DNA of 64,000 bases, taken from Rana temporaria. Taxonomy: Eukaryota; Chordata; Amphibia; Anura; Ranidae. The DNA is taken from assembly GCF_905171775.1 (NCBI RefSeq), contig NC_053492.1, forward strand, positions 327,510,720 through 327,574,719. Reading direction: 5' to 3'. Shown here in pieces: positions 31,870 to 44,081 of the stretch. A program made the translations under genes and the position numbers. Positions within the stretch are counted from its first letter, which is position 1. Each line of letters starts with the position of its first letter. The notes under the pieces are model-generated. The model saw only the letters and a program-made list of their open reading frames with translations, had not been told where the DNA came from and searched no databases.

Positions 31870-34800
31870 TGTGCAGTACATTGTTTAGGGCTGGCTTCCT
31901 GCTTATTGCTATAGGTAGAGAAATATATAGGTGAATCTCTGCCCATTTCACCAGCACTCTACCTGCCCCCTGTGATATACTGTCTGTGCAGTACATTGTT
32001 TAGGGCTGGCTTCCTGCTTATTGCTATAGGTAGAGAAATATATAGGTGAATCTCTGCCCATTTCACCAGCACTCTACCTGTCCCGTGTGATATACTGTCT
32101 GTGCAGTACATTGTTTAGGCCTGGCTTCCTGCCTATTGCTATAGGTAGAGAAATATATAGGTGAATCTCTGCCCATTTCACCAGCACTCTACCTGTCCCC
32201 TGTGATATACTGTCTGTGCAGTACATTGTTTAGGGCTGGCTTCCTGCTTATTGCTATAGGTAGAGAAATATATAGGTGAATCTCTGCCCATTTCACCAGC
32301 ACTCTACCTGTCCCCTGTGATATACTGTCTGTGCAGTACATTGTTTAGGGCTGGCTTCCTGCTTATTGCTATAGGTAGAGAAATATATAGGTGAATCTCT
32401 GCCCATTTCACTAGCACTCTACCTGTCCCCTGTGATATACTGTCTGTGCAGTACATTGTTTAGGGTTGGCCTCCTGCTTATTGCTATATGTAGAGAAATA
32501 TATAGGTGAATCTCTGCCCATTTCACCAGCACTCTACCTGTCCCCTGTGATATACTGTCTGTGCAGTACATTGTTTAGGGCTGGCTTCCTGCTTATTGCT
32601 ATAGGTAGAGAAATATATAGGTGAATCTCTGCCCATTTCACCAGCACTCTACCTGTCCCCTGTGATATACTGTCTGTGCAGTACATTGTTTAGGCCTGGC
32701 CTCCTGCTTATTGGTAGAGAAATATATAGGTGAATCTCTGCCCATTTCACCAGCACTCTACCTGTCCCCTGTGATATACTGTCTGTACAGTACATTGTTT
32801 AGGGCTGGCTTCCTGCTTATTGCTATACATAGATAAATATATAGGTGAATCTCTGCCCATTTCACCAGCACTCTCCCTGTCCCCTGTGATATACTGTCTG
32901 TGCAGTACATTCTTTAGGGCTGGCCTCCTTCTTATTGCTATAGGTAGAGAAATATATAGGTGAATCTCTGCCCATTTCAACAGCACTCTACCTGTCCCCT
33001 GTGATATACTGTCTGTGCAGTACATTGTTTAGGCCTGGCTTCCTGCTTATTGCTATAGGTAGAGAAATATATAGGCGAATCTCTGCCCATTTCACCAGCA
33101 CTCTACCTGTCCCCTGTGATATACTGTCTGTGCAGTACATTGTTTAGGGCTGGCCTCCTGCTTATTGCTATAGGTAGAGACATATATAGGTGAATCTCTG
33201 CCCATTTCACCAGCACTCTACCTGTCCCGTGTGATATACTGTCTGTGCAGTACATTGTTTAGGCCTGGCTTCCTGCTTATTGCTATAGGTAGAGAAATAT
33301 ATAGGTTAATCTCTGCCCATTTCACCAGCACTCTACCTGTCCCCTGTGATATACTGTCTGTGCAGTACATTCTTTAGGGCTGGCCTCCTGCTTATTGCTA
33401 TAGGTAGAGAAATATATAGGTGAATCTCTGCCCATTTCACCAGCACTCTACCTGTCCCCTGTGATATACTGTCTGTGCAGTAGATTGTTTAGGGCTGGCT
33501 TCCTGCTTATTGCTATAGGTAGAGAAATATATAGGTGAATCTCTGCCCATTTAACCAGCACTCTACCTGTCCCCTGTGATATACTGTATGTGCATTACAT
33601 TGTTTAGGGTTGGCCTCCTGCTTATTGCTATATGTAGACAAATATATAGGTGAATCTCTGCCCATTTCACCAGCACTCTACCTGTCCCCTGTGATATACT
33701 GTCTGTGCAGTACATTGTTTATTGCTGGCTTCCTGCTTATTGCTATAGGTAGAGAAATATATAGGTGAATCTCTGCCCATTTCACCAGCACTCTACCTGC
33801 CCCCTGTGATATACTGTCTGTGCAGTACATTGTTTAGGGCTGGCTTCCTGCTTATTGCTATAGGTAGAGAAATATATAGGTGAATCTCTGCCCATTTCAC
33901 CAGCACTCTACCTGTCCCGTGTGATATACTGTCTGTGCAGTACATTGTTTAGGCCTGGCTTCCTGCCTATTGCTATAGGTAGAGAAATATATAGGTGAAT
34001 CTCTGCCCATTTCACCAGCACTCTACCTGTCCCCTGTGATATACTGTCTGTGCAGTACATTGTTTAGGGCTGGCTTCCTGCTTATTGCTATAGGTAGAGA
34101 AATATATAGGTGAATCTCTGCCCATTTCACCAGCACTCTACCTGTCCCCTGTGATATACTGTCTGTGCAGTACATTGTTTAGGGCTGGCTTCCTGCTTAT
34201 TGCTATAGGTAGAGAAATATATAGGTGAATCTCTGCCCATTTCACTAGCACTCTACCTGTCCCCTGTGATATACTGTCTGTGCAGTACATTGTTTAGGGT
34301 TGGCCTCCTGCTTATTGCTATATGTAGAGAAATATATAGGTGAATCTCTGCCCATTTCACCAGCACTCTACCTGTCCCCTGTGATATACTGTCTGTGCAG
34401 TACATTGTTTAGGGCTGGCTTCCTGCTTATTGCTATAGGTAGAGAAATATATAGGTGAATCTCTGCCCATTTCACCAGCACTCTACCTGTCCCCTGTGAT
34501 ATACTGTCTGTGCAGTACATTGTTTAGGCCTGGCCTCCTGCTTATTGGTAGAGAAATATATAGGTGAATCTCTGCCCATTTCACCAGCACTCTACCTGTC
34601 CCCTGTGATATACTGTCTGTACAGTACATTGTTTAGGGCTGGCTTCCTGCTTATTGCTATACATAGATAAATATATAGGTGAATCTCTGCCCATTTCACC
34701 AGCACTCTCCCTGTCCCCTGTGATATACTGTCTGTGCAGTACATTCTTTAGGGCTGGCCTCCTTCTTATTGCTATAGGTAGAGAAATATATAGGTGAATC

Positions 34801-36420
34801 TCTGCCCATTTCAACAGCACTCTACCTGTCCCCTGTGATATACTGTCTGTGCAGTACATTGTTTAGGCCTGGCTTCCTGCTTATTGCTATAGGTAGAGAA
34901 ATATATAGGCGAATCTCTGCCCATTTCACCAGCACTCTACCTGTCCCCTGTGATATACTGTCTGTGCAGTACATTGTTTAGGGCTGGCCTCCTGCTTATT
35001 GCTATAGGTAGAGACATATATAGGTGAATCTCTGCCCATTTCACCAGCACTCTACCTGTCCCGTGTGATATACTGTCTGTGCAGTACATTGTTTAGGCCT
35101 GGCTTCCTGCTTATTGCTATAGGTAGAGAAATATATAGGTTAATCTCTGCCCATTTCACCAGCACTCTACCTGTCCCCTGTGATATACTGTCTGTGCAGT
35201 ACATTCTTTAGGGCTGGCCTCCTGCTTATTGCTATAGGTAGAGAAATATATAGGTGAATCTCTGCCCATTTCACCAGCACTCTACCTGTCCCCTGTGATA
35301 TACTGTCTGTGCAGTAGATTGTTTAGGGCTGGCTTCCTGCTTATTGCTATAGGTAGAGAAATATATAGGTGAATCTCTGCCCATTTAACCAGCACTCTAC
35401 CTGTCCCCTGTGATATACTGTATGTGCATTACATTGTTTAGGGTTGGCCTCCTGCTTATTGCTATATGTAGACAAATATATAGGTGAATCTCTGCCCATT
35501 TCACCAGCACTCTACCTGTCCCCTGTGATATACTGTCTGTGCAGTACATTGTTTATTGCTGGCTTCCTGCTTATTGCTATAGGTAGAGAAATATATAGGT
35601 GAATCTCTGCCCATTTCACCAGCACTCTACCTGTCCCCTGTGATATACTGTCTGTGCAGTACATTGTTTAGGCCTGGCCTCCTGCTTATTGGTAGAGAAA
35701 TATATAGGTGAATCTCTGCCCATTTCACCAGCACTCTACCTGTCCCCTGTGATATACTGTCTGTACAGTACATTGTTTAGGGCTGGCTTCCTGCTTATTG
35801 CTATACATAGATAAATATATAGGTGAATCTCTGCCCATTTCACCAGCACTCTCCCTGTCCCCTGTGATATACTGTCTGTGCAGTACATTCTTTAGGGCTG
35901 GCCTCCTTCTTATTGCTATAGGTAGAGAAATATATAGGTGAATCTCTGCCCATTTCACCAGCACTCTACCTGTCCCCTGTGATATACTGTCTGTGCAGTA
36001 CATTGTTTAGGCCTGGCTTCCTGCTTATTGCTATAGGTAGAGAAATATATAGGCAAATCTCTGCCCATTTCACCAGCACTCTACCTGTCCCCTGTGATAT
36101 ACTGTCTGTGCAGTACATTGTTTAGGGCTGGCCTCCTGCTTATTGCTATAGGTAGAGAAATATATAGGTAAATCTCTGCCCATTTCACCAGCACTCTACC
36201 TGTCCCCTGTGATATACTGTCTGTGCAGTACATTGTTTAGGGCTGGCTTCCTGCTTATTGCTATAGGTAGAGAAATATATAGTAGAATCTCTGCCCATTT
36301 CACCAGCACTCTACCTGTCCCCTGTGATATACTGTCTGTGCAGTACATTGTTTAGAGGTAGGTTCCTGCTTCTTGCTATAGGTTGAGAAAAATATAGGTG
36401 AATCTCTGCCTATTTCACCA
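31870..36420. repeat. 115-bp satellite array, block C, with 1,834-bp higher-order repeat
   Basis: About 39.5 monomers. Rare variants recur exactly 1,834 bp apart: CTGCCCC at 31964 and 33798, CACTAGC near 32409 and 34243, GTAGATTG near 33479 and 35313, and TTTATTGCTGG near 33718 and 35552. So a 16-monomer block (16 x 115 minus a 6-bp deletion) is duplicated in tandem, and a third partial block starts near 35580, shifted by 1,144 bp (10 monomers). The last monomer before 36420 is degenerate and abuts hAT sequence. Confidence 0.95.
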
Positions 36421-36483
36421 TATTACACTATTTTTGTATTTAAAATTTCTCAAAATTAGGGCAAGACCCTAAATTTGAGAAAT

Positions 36484-39400
36484 ATGAGGAAAACGTCAAA
36501 TAAGGAACGTGGCCGCAATCGTGGTGCTGCCGGTGGAGCTCCTGTTACAGGGAGAGGACGTGGTCGATCTGTGCCAGCTACACGCACAAGTGAAACACCT
36601 TTCTCAGGTGCAAATAGCTGACATAGCCTGCAGCGGTATTTGGTCGGGCCTAATCCAGCTCTACGAATGTTGAGGCCAGGAGCAGAACAGGCGGTAGTAG
36701 ATTGGGTTGCTGACAGTGCCTCCAGTTCCTTCACATTGTTTTCCAACCAGTCTTGTGCTGAATGTTCAGAGTTGGCGCCTGCAGCCGATGTCCACCATCA
36801 GTCTTTCACCTCACCCCCTTGCAAATCAGCCAAGCAGTCTGAGCCCCAAAGCATGCAGCAGTCTCTTCTTCTTTTTGATGAGTCTGTTAGCATGTGTTCC
36901 CAGGGCCATCCACCTAGCCCAGCCCCAGAAGGGGAAGAGATTGAGTGCACCGATGCCCAACCACTTATATTTCAAGATGAGTACATGGGGGGACCATCAC
37001 AGCACGTCTTGGATGATGATGAAACACAGTTGCCAACTGCTGGTGCTTTTGCAATTGTGCAGACCGACAAGGAGGGCAGTGGTGAAGACTGGGTGGAAGA
37101 TGATGTGCAGGACGATGAGGTCCTCGACCCGACATGGAATCAACCTCATGCAGGTGACCCGTGTAGTTCGGAGGAAGAGGCGGTGGTCGCACAGAGCCAC
37201 CAGCACAGCAGAAGAGGGAGCAGGGTGCCAAAGCAGAGCGTCTGTCCCTTAGACAGTACGCCTGCTACTGCCCAACGCAGCAAGGGACCGAGCACACCAA
37301 AGCCAGGTCCAAGGAGTTACCTAGCGTGGCAGTTCTTCACACAATGTGCTGATGACAAGACACGCATGGTTTGCACGTTGTGCAATCAGAGCCTGAAGCG
37401 AGGCATAAACGTTCTCAACCTGAGCACAACCTGCATGACCAGGCATCTAAGTGCAAAGCATGAGGTGCAGTGGAGTAGACACCTCAAAAATCAAGAAAGG
37501 TCTCTGGCTCCTCCTGCTTCCTCTTCTGCATCAGTCTCGGGCCTCTCTGCCTCTTCATCCACCTCTGTAGTGACAGTGCCACCTGCCACCCCTCAATTAG
37601 AGGACCGGCAAGCAACACTACCACCTGGGTCACCAACCATCTCCACAAGCATTCAGCTCTCCATCTCCCAAACACTGGAGCGTAAGAGGAAGTACCACTC
37701 TACCCACCCGCGATCCCTGGCCCTGAATGCCAGCATTTCAAAATTACTGGCCTCTGAAATGCTGTCATTCCGTCTGGTGGAGACGCAGAGTTTTAAAAGC
37801 CTGATGGCATTGGCTGTCCCACAGTACGTCGTGCCAAGCCGCCACTACTTTTCCAGGTGAGCCATCCCTTCCCTGCACAACCAAGTGGGGGACAAAATCA
37901 GGTGTGCACTGCGCAACGCCATCTGTGCCAAGGTCCACCTAACTACGGATACGTGGACCAGTAAGCACGGTCAGGGACGTTATATCTCCCTAACAGCGCA
38001 CTAAGTAAATGTAGTGGCAGCTGGGCCTGAGGCGGATAGCAGTTTGGCGCATGTCCTTCCACCACCGAGGATTGCAGGGCGCTTCAGTTTGCCTCCTGTT
38101 CCTAACTCCTTCTACTCCACTTCCTCATCCTCATCCTCTACCGCCTCCTCATCCAGTCAGCGTAACAAATTCACCAACTTCAGCACAGTCATGGGTAAAA
38201 CTTTCCTGTTTGGGGGAAAAACCACACACTGCGCAGGAATTGTGGAGGGACATGGAACAACAGACCGATGAGTGGTTGGCGTCAGTGAGCCTCAAGCCGG
38301 GCGAAATCTCGTAGCAGCTCTGGGCCTAGCCGGTTTGACGCACATCCCTTGCCTGGCGCATGTGCTGAATTTGGTGGTGCAGAGTTTCCTGAAAACTTAC
38401 TTTGATATGCCACAGCTGTTGCAGAAAGTGTGGGCCCTCTGTGCGCACTTTCGGCGTTCTCACCCTGCTGCTGCTCGCCTGGCAGCGCTGCAGCGCAACT
38501 TCGGCCTTCCCGCTCACCGCCTCATATGTGATGTGCCCACAAGGTGGAACTCCACCTTGCACATGCTGGCCAGACTGTGCGAGCAGCAGCAGGCGATAGT
38601 GGAGTTCCAGCTGCAGCACGCACGTGTGAGTTGCTCTGCGGAACAGAACCACTTTACCACCAATAACTGGGCCTCCATGCGAGACCTGTGTGCCTTGTTG
38701 CGCTGTTTTGAGTACTCCACCAACATGGCCAGTGCCAATGACGCCGCTCTCAGCGTGACTATCCCAGTTCTATGCCTCCTTGAAAAAACGCTACGGGCGA
38801 TGATGGAAGAGGATGTGGCACAGGAGGAGGAGGAGGAGGAGGAGGAGGAATCGGGATCATTTGCAAGGCTTTCAGGGCAGTCATTCACAAGTGGCTCCGA
38901 GGGTGGGTTCGTGCACCAACAAAAGCCAGGTACACAATTGTCTAGCAAGGGCACAGTTCTGGAGGATGACGCGGTGGAGGATGAGGAGGAGGAAGACATG
39001 GAGGAGGAGGAGGAACTATGTTCACAGCAGGATGGCATCCAGACCAGCTCATGGCCATTACTGGTGCGTGGCTTGGGGGATACAGAGGACACAGATGATA
39101 CACCTCCCACAGCGGACTGCTTTTCGTTGCCTCTGGGCAGCCTGGCACACATGAGCAATTACATACTGCAGTGTCTCCGCAACGACCGGCGTGTTTCGCA
39201 CATTATGACAGGTGCTGATTACTGGGTGGCCACGCTGCTGGATCCCCGTTACAAGGACAATGTACCGTCCTTAATCCCCTCACTGGAGCGTGAACGCAAG
39301 ATGCGCGAGTACAAGCGCACGCTGGTAGCCGCGCTGCTGGTGCAATTCCCACCTGGCAGCGGGGGCACAGTGGAAGCAGAAGGCGAAGGCAGAGGAGGAG

Positions 39401-39843
39401 GAAGAGGTCGCCAACACAGCAGGGTCACCGCCAGCACCTCAGAAGGCAGGGTTAGCATGGCCGAAATGTGGAAAAGCTGTGTCAGCACGCCACAACAAAC
39501 AGCACCACCAGCTGATATGGAACGATTTAGCAGGAGGCAGCATTTCAGCAACATGGTGGAGCAGTATGTGTGCACACGCCTACACGTACTGAATGACGGC
39601 TATGCCCCCTTAAACTTCTGGGTCTCCAAATTGGGCACATGGCCTGAGCTTGCCCTTTACGCCTTGGAGGTGCTGGCCTGCCCTGCGGCCAGTGTATTGT
39701 CTGAACGTGTATTTAGCACGGCAGGGGGCGTTATCACAGACAATCGCAGCCGCCTGTCCAGAGCCAATGTGGACAAGCTCACGTTCATTAAAATGAACCA
39801 GGCATGGATCCCACAGGACTTGTCCGTACCTTGTGCAGAATAG
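36484..39843 (+). pseudogene. hAT transposase with BED finger, four stops
   Basis: Remnant of a hAT transposase of about 1,120 codons, all in one frame. N terminus: Arg/Gly-rich stretch, then an acidic region. A BED-type zinc finger lies at about codons 273-333 (CTLCNQS...TRHLSAKH). The RNase H-like core begins with TTDTWTSKHGQGRY, and the C-terminal dimerisation segment has ACPAASVLSERVFSTAGG. In-frame stops are at codons 46 (36619), 459 (37858), 507 (38002) and 596 (38269); no frameshift was needed to follow the frame. The segment where the second catalytic Asp is expected reads EPQAGRNLV instead of a DNG-type motif, so activity is lost there too. Two of the stops fit CGA to TGA changes, typical of methylated CpG decay. 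Long Ser- and Glu-rich tracts are family features or expansions. Confidence 0.88.
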
Positions 39844-39888
39844 ACACCGGGCCGGCCTTACCCAGCCATTGTTTTTTTTCTGATCTTT

Positions 39889-40063
39889 CTAGGGTTGCCA
39901 TCTCATCCCTTTCAAAGCAAAAACATATTAATTACACAGGTTCTCTGGCTGATTAAGGTGCTGCTAATTAAACTCACTTGGTGCCTTATCGACATTAAAT
40001 TAGCCCCAGAACCTGTGTAATTACTCTGTGTTTAGGTTTAAAGGGATGAGGTAGCAACCCTAG
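39889..40063. mobile_element. Short MITE with CTAGGGTTGC termini
   Basis: About 175 bp in the 3' region of the hAT element. Inverted ends CTAGGGTTGCCATCTCATCC and its near complement, with an approximate 8-bp duplication (ATCTTTCT versus ATCTGTCT). Likely a non-autonomous hAT; boundaries are uncertain by 2 bp. Confidence 0.6.
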
Positions 40064-40155
40064 ATCTGTCTCACTATTTTGGGGTTTACCCTAATTTAAA
40101 AAATAAATCAATAAATATGGCTACCTCCTCCTCCTCCTCCACCGCCGCTTCCACC
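40064..40155. repeat. hAT 3' region with (TCC)n
   Basis: Short A/T-rich sequence followed by a CCTCCTCCTCC run (40123-40141) that joins directly to truncated Tc1 sequence. Confidence 0.55.
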
Positions 40156-40935
40156 TTCAGTCACATTCTTAGGCTTGCGCACTGCAACTGCTTTCTTTAA
40201 GTCCCACCAGAGGTTCTCAAATGGATTTAAGTCTGGTGACTGCGATGGCCACTCCAAAATGTTCCAGCCTTTAATCTGCAACCATGCTCTAGTGGACTTG
40301 GAGGTATGCTTGGGATCATTGTCCTGTTGAAAGGTCCAACGTCTCCCAAGCCTCAGGTTTGTGACGGACTGCATCACATTGTCATCCAATATCTCCTGGT
40401 ACTGAAGATAATTCATGGTACCTTGCACACACTGAAGCTTCCCTGTACCTGCAGAAGCAAAACAGCCCCAAAGCATGATTGACCCCCCGCCATGCTTCAC
40501 AGTAGGCAAGGTATTCTTTTCATCATAGGCCTTGTTCTTCCTCCTCCAAACATAGCGTTGATCCATGGGCCCAAACAGTTCTAATTTTGTTTCATCAGTC
40601 CACAGAACACAATCCCAAAACTTGTGTGGTTTGCCCACATGACTTTTGGCATACTGCAGTCGACTCTTCTTATTCTTTGGAGACAGCAAGGGAGTGCGCC
40701 TGGGAGTTCTGGCATGGAGGCCTTCATTACGCAGTGTGCGCCGTATTGTCTGAGCAGAAACTTCAGTACCCACATCTGACACATCTTTTCTCAGTTCCTC
40801 AGCAGTCACACAGGGATTTTCTCCACTCTACGCTTCAGGTAGCGCACAGCAGTCGAAGTCAGCATCTTCTTTCTGCCACGACCAGGTAGCGTTTCAACAG
40901 TGCCCTTTGCCTTGAATTTTGCATTTACTACTGTA
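40156..40935 (-). pseudogene. Tc1-like transposase, frameshifted and truncated
   Basis: Remnant of a Tc1/mariner transposase. On minus it begins near 40935 in the linker and second helix-turn-helix (GTVETLPGRGRKKMLTSTAVRY). A 1-bp shift at about 40806-40820, marked by a TGA, separates this from the catalytic part. The DD34E core is visible: WTDETKLELFG, then WTFQQDNDPKH and SPDLNPFENLW, with 34 residues between second Asp and Glu. The C terminus is lost after KPKNVTE at about 40156, where the frame runs into the (TCC)n repeat as a Gly tract. The start codon and first helix are also missing. Confidence 0.88.
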
Positions 40936-41083
40936 TTACAAAACCAATTGATGTCATGTTAGTTGCATATGGTTCTTTAAGAAGTCCTTGTAGGATTTTA
41001 TTCTGAATACAATTACAAATGTACACTAAATTCCCTAAAACCCTTTACAGCATTGGGGGGTTGAATAATTTTGAACAAAACTG
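40156..41083 (-). mobile_element. Tc1 element, 3' truncated
   Basis: The 5' terminus is intact: on minus CAGTTTTGTTCAAAATTATT starts at 41083, next to the TA expected of Tc1 targets (41084-41085). The 3' part, including the second terminal repeat, is missing. Confidence 0.8.
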
Positions 41084-41085
41084 TA

Positions 41086-41402
41086 CGGACCTCGTCCTCC
41101 AAGGTCAAAATCATTATATTTTTTATTTTTATATGTTATTTTAAGTTATTTCCCTATCCACATTTATTTCCAGAGTACTTGTCATGCTCTTCCCGACATT
41201 TTGCTGCCATTTGCAGCCCTCCAGCCCTTTCCCTTAGTTTTTTAGAGACATTTTTGTAGTCAAAAGTCCGGGTCCCCATTGACTTCAATGGGGTTCGGGT
41301 CCGGGTCAAAGTCCGGGTTCGGGTTCGGTCCCGAACCCGAACATTTTTTCAAAGTCCGGGTTTTGGTCCGAACACGAACATCCAGGTGTCCGCTCAACTC
41401 TA
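41086..41402 (+). repeat. Right terminal region of the hAT element
   Basis: Subterminal repeats of TTCGGGT/CCCGAAC type at about 41265-41380 and the terminal inverted repeat ending at 41402. These repeats are probable transposase binding sites. Confidence 0.7.
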
Positions 41403-42300
41403 CTACTGAGTCCATATGTGTAATCAACTGCTGTGCTGAGCATACTCTCCTTTTACTGTATATTGACTTAAGTTAGATCTTAAATAGAATGAACAACCAA
41501 TTATTATGCCCACAAACATGAACCTTGAAACATCTATTTTTGGACTGTATATATATACACAACCTGAAAGAAAAAGCACATGACGCAAAATATTAAAAAC
41601 AAATATTCAGAGTACACATGAAAATTAGCCACTTGGTGGCTTTGTACCTCCTGCTCCTCCTGGTGTATGCCTGGCCTCTCTCCTGCCTGGTTGCAGCTTG
41701 CTGTCTCCCCTCCATCATTTCTTCAGACCCTTGCATTGACCAACTGAAAAGGGGCGTGTCAATCACTAGAACGATCGTCATGGGCGTGGAAACGTGCGGA
41801 GCTTCTCACATGCGCAGTGTATAAAGGGATATTGCGTGAATGAGAACGTCGTTCACAGTCGGTAGAAAACGTCGGAAAAACGATCGTGCAATACGACGAT
41901 ACGAAACTTGATTTTTGGACTTTATGATCAGTGTATGTTTGTGGGTTAGATATGGGGAGAAAGCTAAGGCTTGACTGACATTATTTTTTTTTGCTAAATT
42001 TTGACTTGCAGAAATGATGGAGGCCTTCAGAGAACAGGAGTTCTTCACAGAATTTGTTCAAAGGTGGCCCCGGATGGCAACCCCCCTTTTCTCTAGAATT
42101 TTTCTTTCCCAAAAAAATAATTTATTGAGCCAAGATCTGGCATTGTAATGGCCCCCCCCCCACCCCTAAAATAATCGACATATTGTTGCCACACAGCACG
42201 TGCACTTTGGGGGGCCAAGCCTGTATGGACAGTCTCACGGGCCACCACCACTGGAACATCAGTGGCCTCATCAGGCACAAGTGTCACAGTCCTTATCTTG
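41403..42300. pseudogene. Deleted Harbinger derivative
   Basis: A relic with pieces of three Harbinger genes related to those at 44082-50034. A basic, Arg-rich Myb-like N-terminal remnant lies on minus (41640-41746). The first codons of a MADF-type protein lie on plus (42014-42060, MMEAFREQEFFTEFVQRW). The C terminus of a Harbinger transposase lies on minus (42093-42300, HTGLAPQSARAVWQQYVDYF). The region between the two N-terminal pieces aligns by eye with the divergent promoter at 48062-48365. Internal deletion has removed the rest. Nothing here should be functional. Confidence 0.7.
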
Positions 42301-43131
42301 TTTGCAACGCCTGTATACTGCTGTACAAAGTATATAGGGCCAAAAGGTCTTGTCAGGGCCGATCCTCGCTATAGGCTCACTATGCAAGCCGCTTAGGGCC
42401 CCGCAAAGCTGCGAAGGGCCCCCCAAATTACTATAGGCCCCGCCTGTTGAGAAGTCATTTTCGCCCCCTCACCCCGCTTCTAAACTCGCTGGCTGAGTCA
42501 TTTCCGACAGCAGAACACCCCCTCCCCCCGCTTCTCAACTTTCTTTAATGTGACATGTCACTGTCGTCAGGGCCCCACCCGCTTCTCATTTTTAATGTGC
42601 CATGTCATTTTGCTTAGGGCCCCAGGGAGGTCAGGATCGGCACTGGGTCTTGTAATGACCTGGGGGAGTGGTGGGGGGAAACTCAAGCTATTTTTTTCAA
42701 TGATTTTTATCCATATTGCAGGGACCAAACATTACATTAAAGCCGCAGGCAGTAATAAATTACTTTTTTCTGAGAGTAATCTCATGTTGTGCAGGGACAT
42801 TTCTAAACACGTGCCACTACTATAGACACCCAGCAGGTACCATATTTAAAGGATTTTTTTTCTTCACTTTAAGCATCATTAAAATCGCTGCTCAAAAAAA
42901 AACTACAGTTTTTAAAACTTTTTTTTCCATTGATACATGTTCCCTGGGGCAAGACCCGGGTTCTCAAAGACGTTTTCCAACAATAACTTGCATATTGGGC
43001 TTTAAAATGAGCAATTTTGAATTCGAACGTTCAAGTCCCATAGACTTCAATGGGGTTCTAAATGCTCGTGCGAACGATCGGTCTGTTCGAAAGTTATGGT
43101 GTGAACCGAACGCGGTATGTTCGGCTCATCT
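42301..43131. mobile_element. Solo hAT end, split by a MITE
   Basis: Ends with TGTTCGGCTCATCTA at 43131 (on minus TAGATGAGCCGAACA), preceded by AGACTTCAATGGGGTTC-type subterminal sequence common in hAT ends. No transposase. The opposite terminus was not found. A MITE at 42354-42645 interrupts it. Confidence 0.55.
42354..42645. mobile_element. hAT-type MITE with perfect 8-bp duplication
   Basis: A 292-bp element, CAGGGCCGATCC...GGATCGGCACTG, flanked by GGTCTTGT on both sides (42346-42353 and 42646-42653). The 8-bp duplication and CA...TG ends identify it as hAT-type. No coding frame. Confidence 0.85.
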
Positions 43132-43556
43132 ATGTAAAATGTACAAAAATAATAGGCGCAACTTAATTGTGTACAGCTCTGCGCTTAGGATGGATACCCA
43201 AAACTGAACAACTTAAAATGATAAAATTACATGGATACTAGCAGCTGCTAAAAGAAAAAAGTCCAAAATAAAATAGCAGAAAATGTAATTAAGGACTCCC
43301 ACAGAGTCCAACACAGTCCTGTAGGCAGCACTGCAAACTCTACGCTTGCTGTAATCCTAGTCAGTGTTGAGGTAAGATAGAAGTGCTCCAATCACCACTG
43401 CTGTTCACCACGTGGGGGGATAAGAAGTCCCTTTCAGGGGATGCACTTACCAGATGGTAGAAATAAAACAGCATGTAATCCACCTCCTAAGTATCCGTCA
43501 GACTTTCACCATATCAGCAATATTCAGCATACATGAGGGAAAAAAAGCCCATATAA
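43132..43556. other. Unassigned non-coding stretch
   Basis: About 425 bp between two elements. No frame, repeat unit or terminal motif was recognised. Confidence 0.4.
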
Positions 43557-44081
43557 TGCCGCGTACACACCATCACTTTATGCAATCTAAAAAATCGACG
43601 TTTTCTGTGATGGAAAAAAACGACGTTTTTGACACTTCAATTTGAACAACGACGTAGCATACACACCATCGCTTTTTCCAAACGCTCTAGCAAAGCGCAG
43701 TTCCGTAAAGCACGTACGACGTCCCTATAAAGGGTCGTTTCCATGCGGAAGACGGCCTCTTTTGCTGATATCGTGTTGCTGTGTGTTAGTAAAAGTTTGG
43801 TGAGAGACGATTCGCGCTTTTCAGTGTTTGTGCTTTAAATTTCATTTCTGTTGTACAGTTTGTGTATTTGTCGTCTGATCTGTGATACAGTGCTTGTATT
43901 CAGGACGTATTTGTTTTGGCATTGCGTTTTTGTGTGCACGGTGCTGTTTAGCAGATTGTTCTTCAGAGGCCATTCTGTACTTCAGGGCGTAATTTTTAGT
44001 CTGATCTGATTTGACGACCGTTTTCTAGCCATGCTGCGGGTATGAACTCGTCGCCGAGATCTTGCTGTGCTTGTTGTTAGG

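Larger units (their letters stand above)
36421..41402 (+). mobile_element. hAT transposon, 5' end lost
   Basis: A hAT element with an intact right terminus: minus-strand TAGAGTTGAGCGGACACC ends at 41402, preceded by repeated CCGGGTTCGG-type subterminal sequence (41260-41350). The left terminus is absent: at 36421 the 5' untranslated sequence abuts the satellite. The element contains a transposase pseudogene, a small MITE in its 3' region, and a broken Tc1 element. Confidence 0.85.

Noticed and set aside
20262..36003. Repeated minus-strand frames of about 92 codons in the satellite
   Set aside because: They arise from the 115-bp monomer, shift phase every copy and show no protein-like features.
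38514..39158. 214-codon minus-strand frame, Ser-rich
   Set aside because: Antisense shadow of the Glu-rich tract in the hAT transposase.
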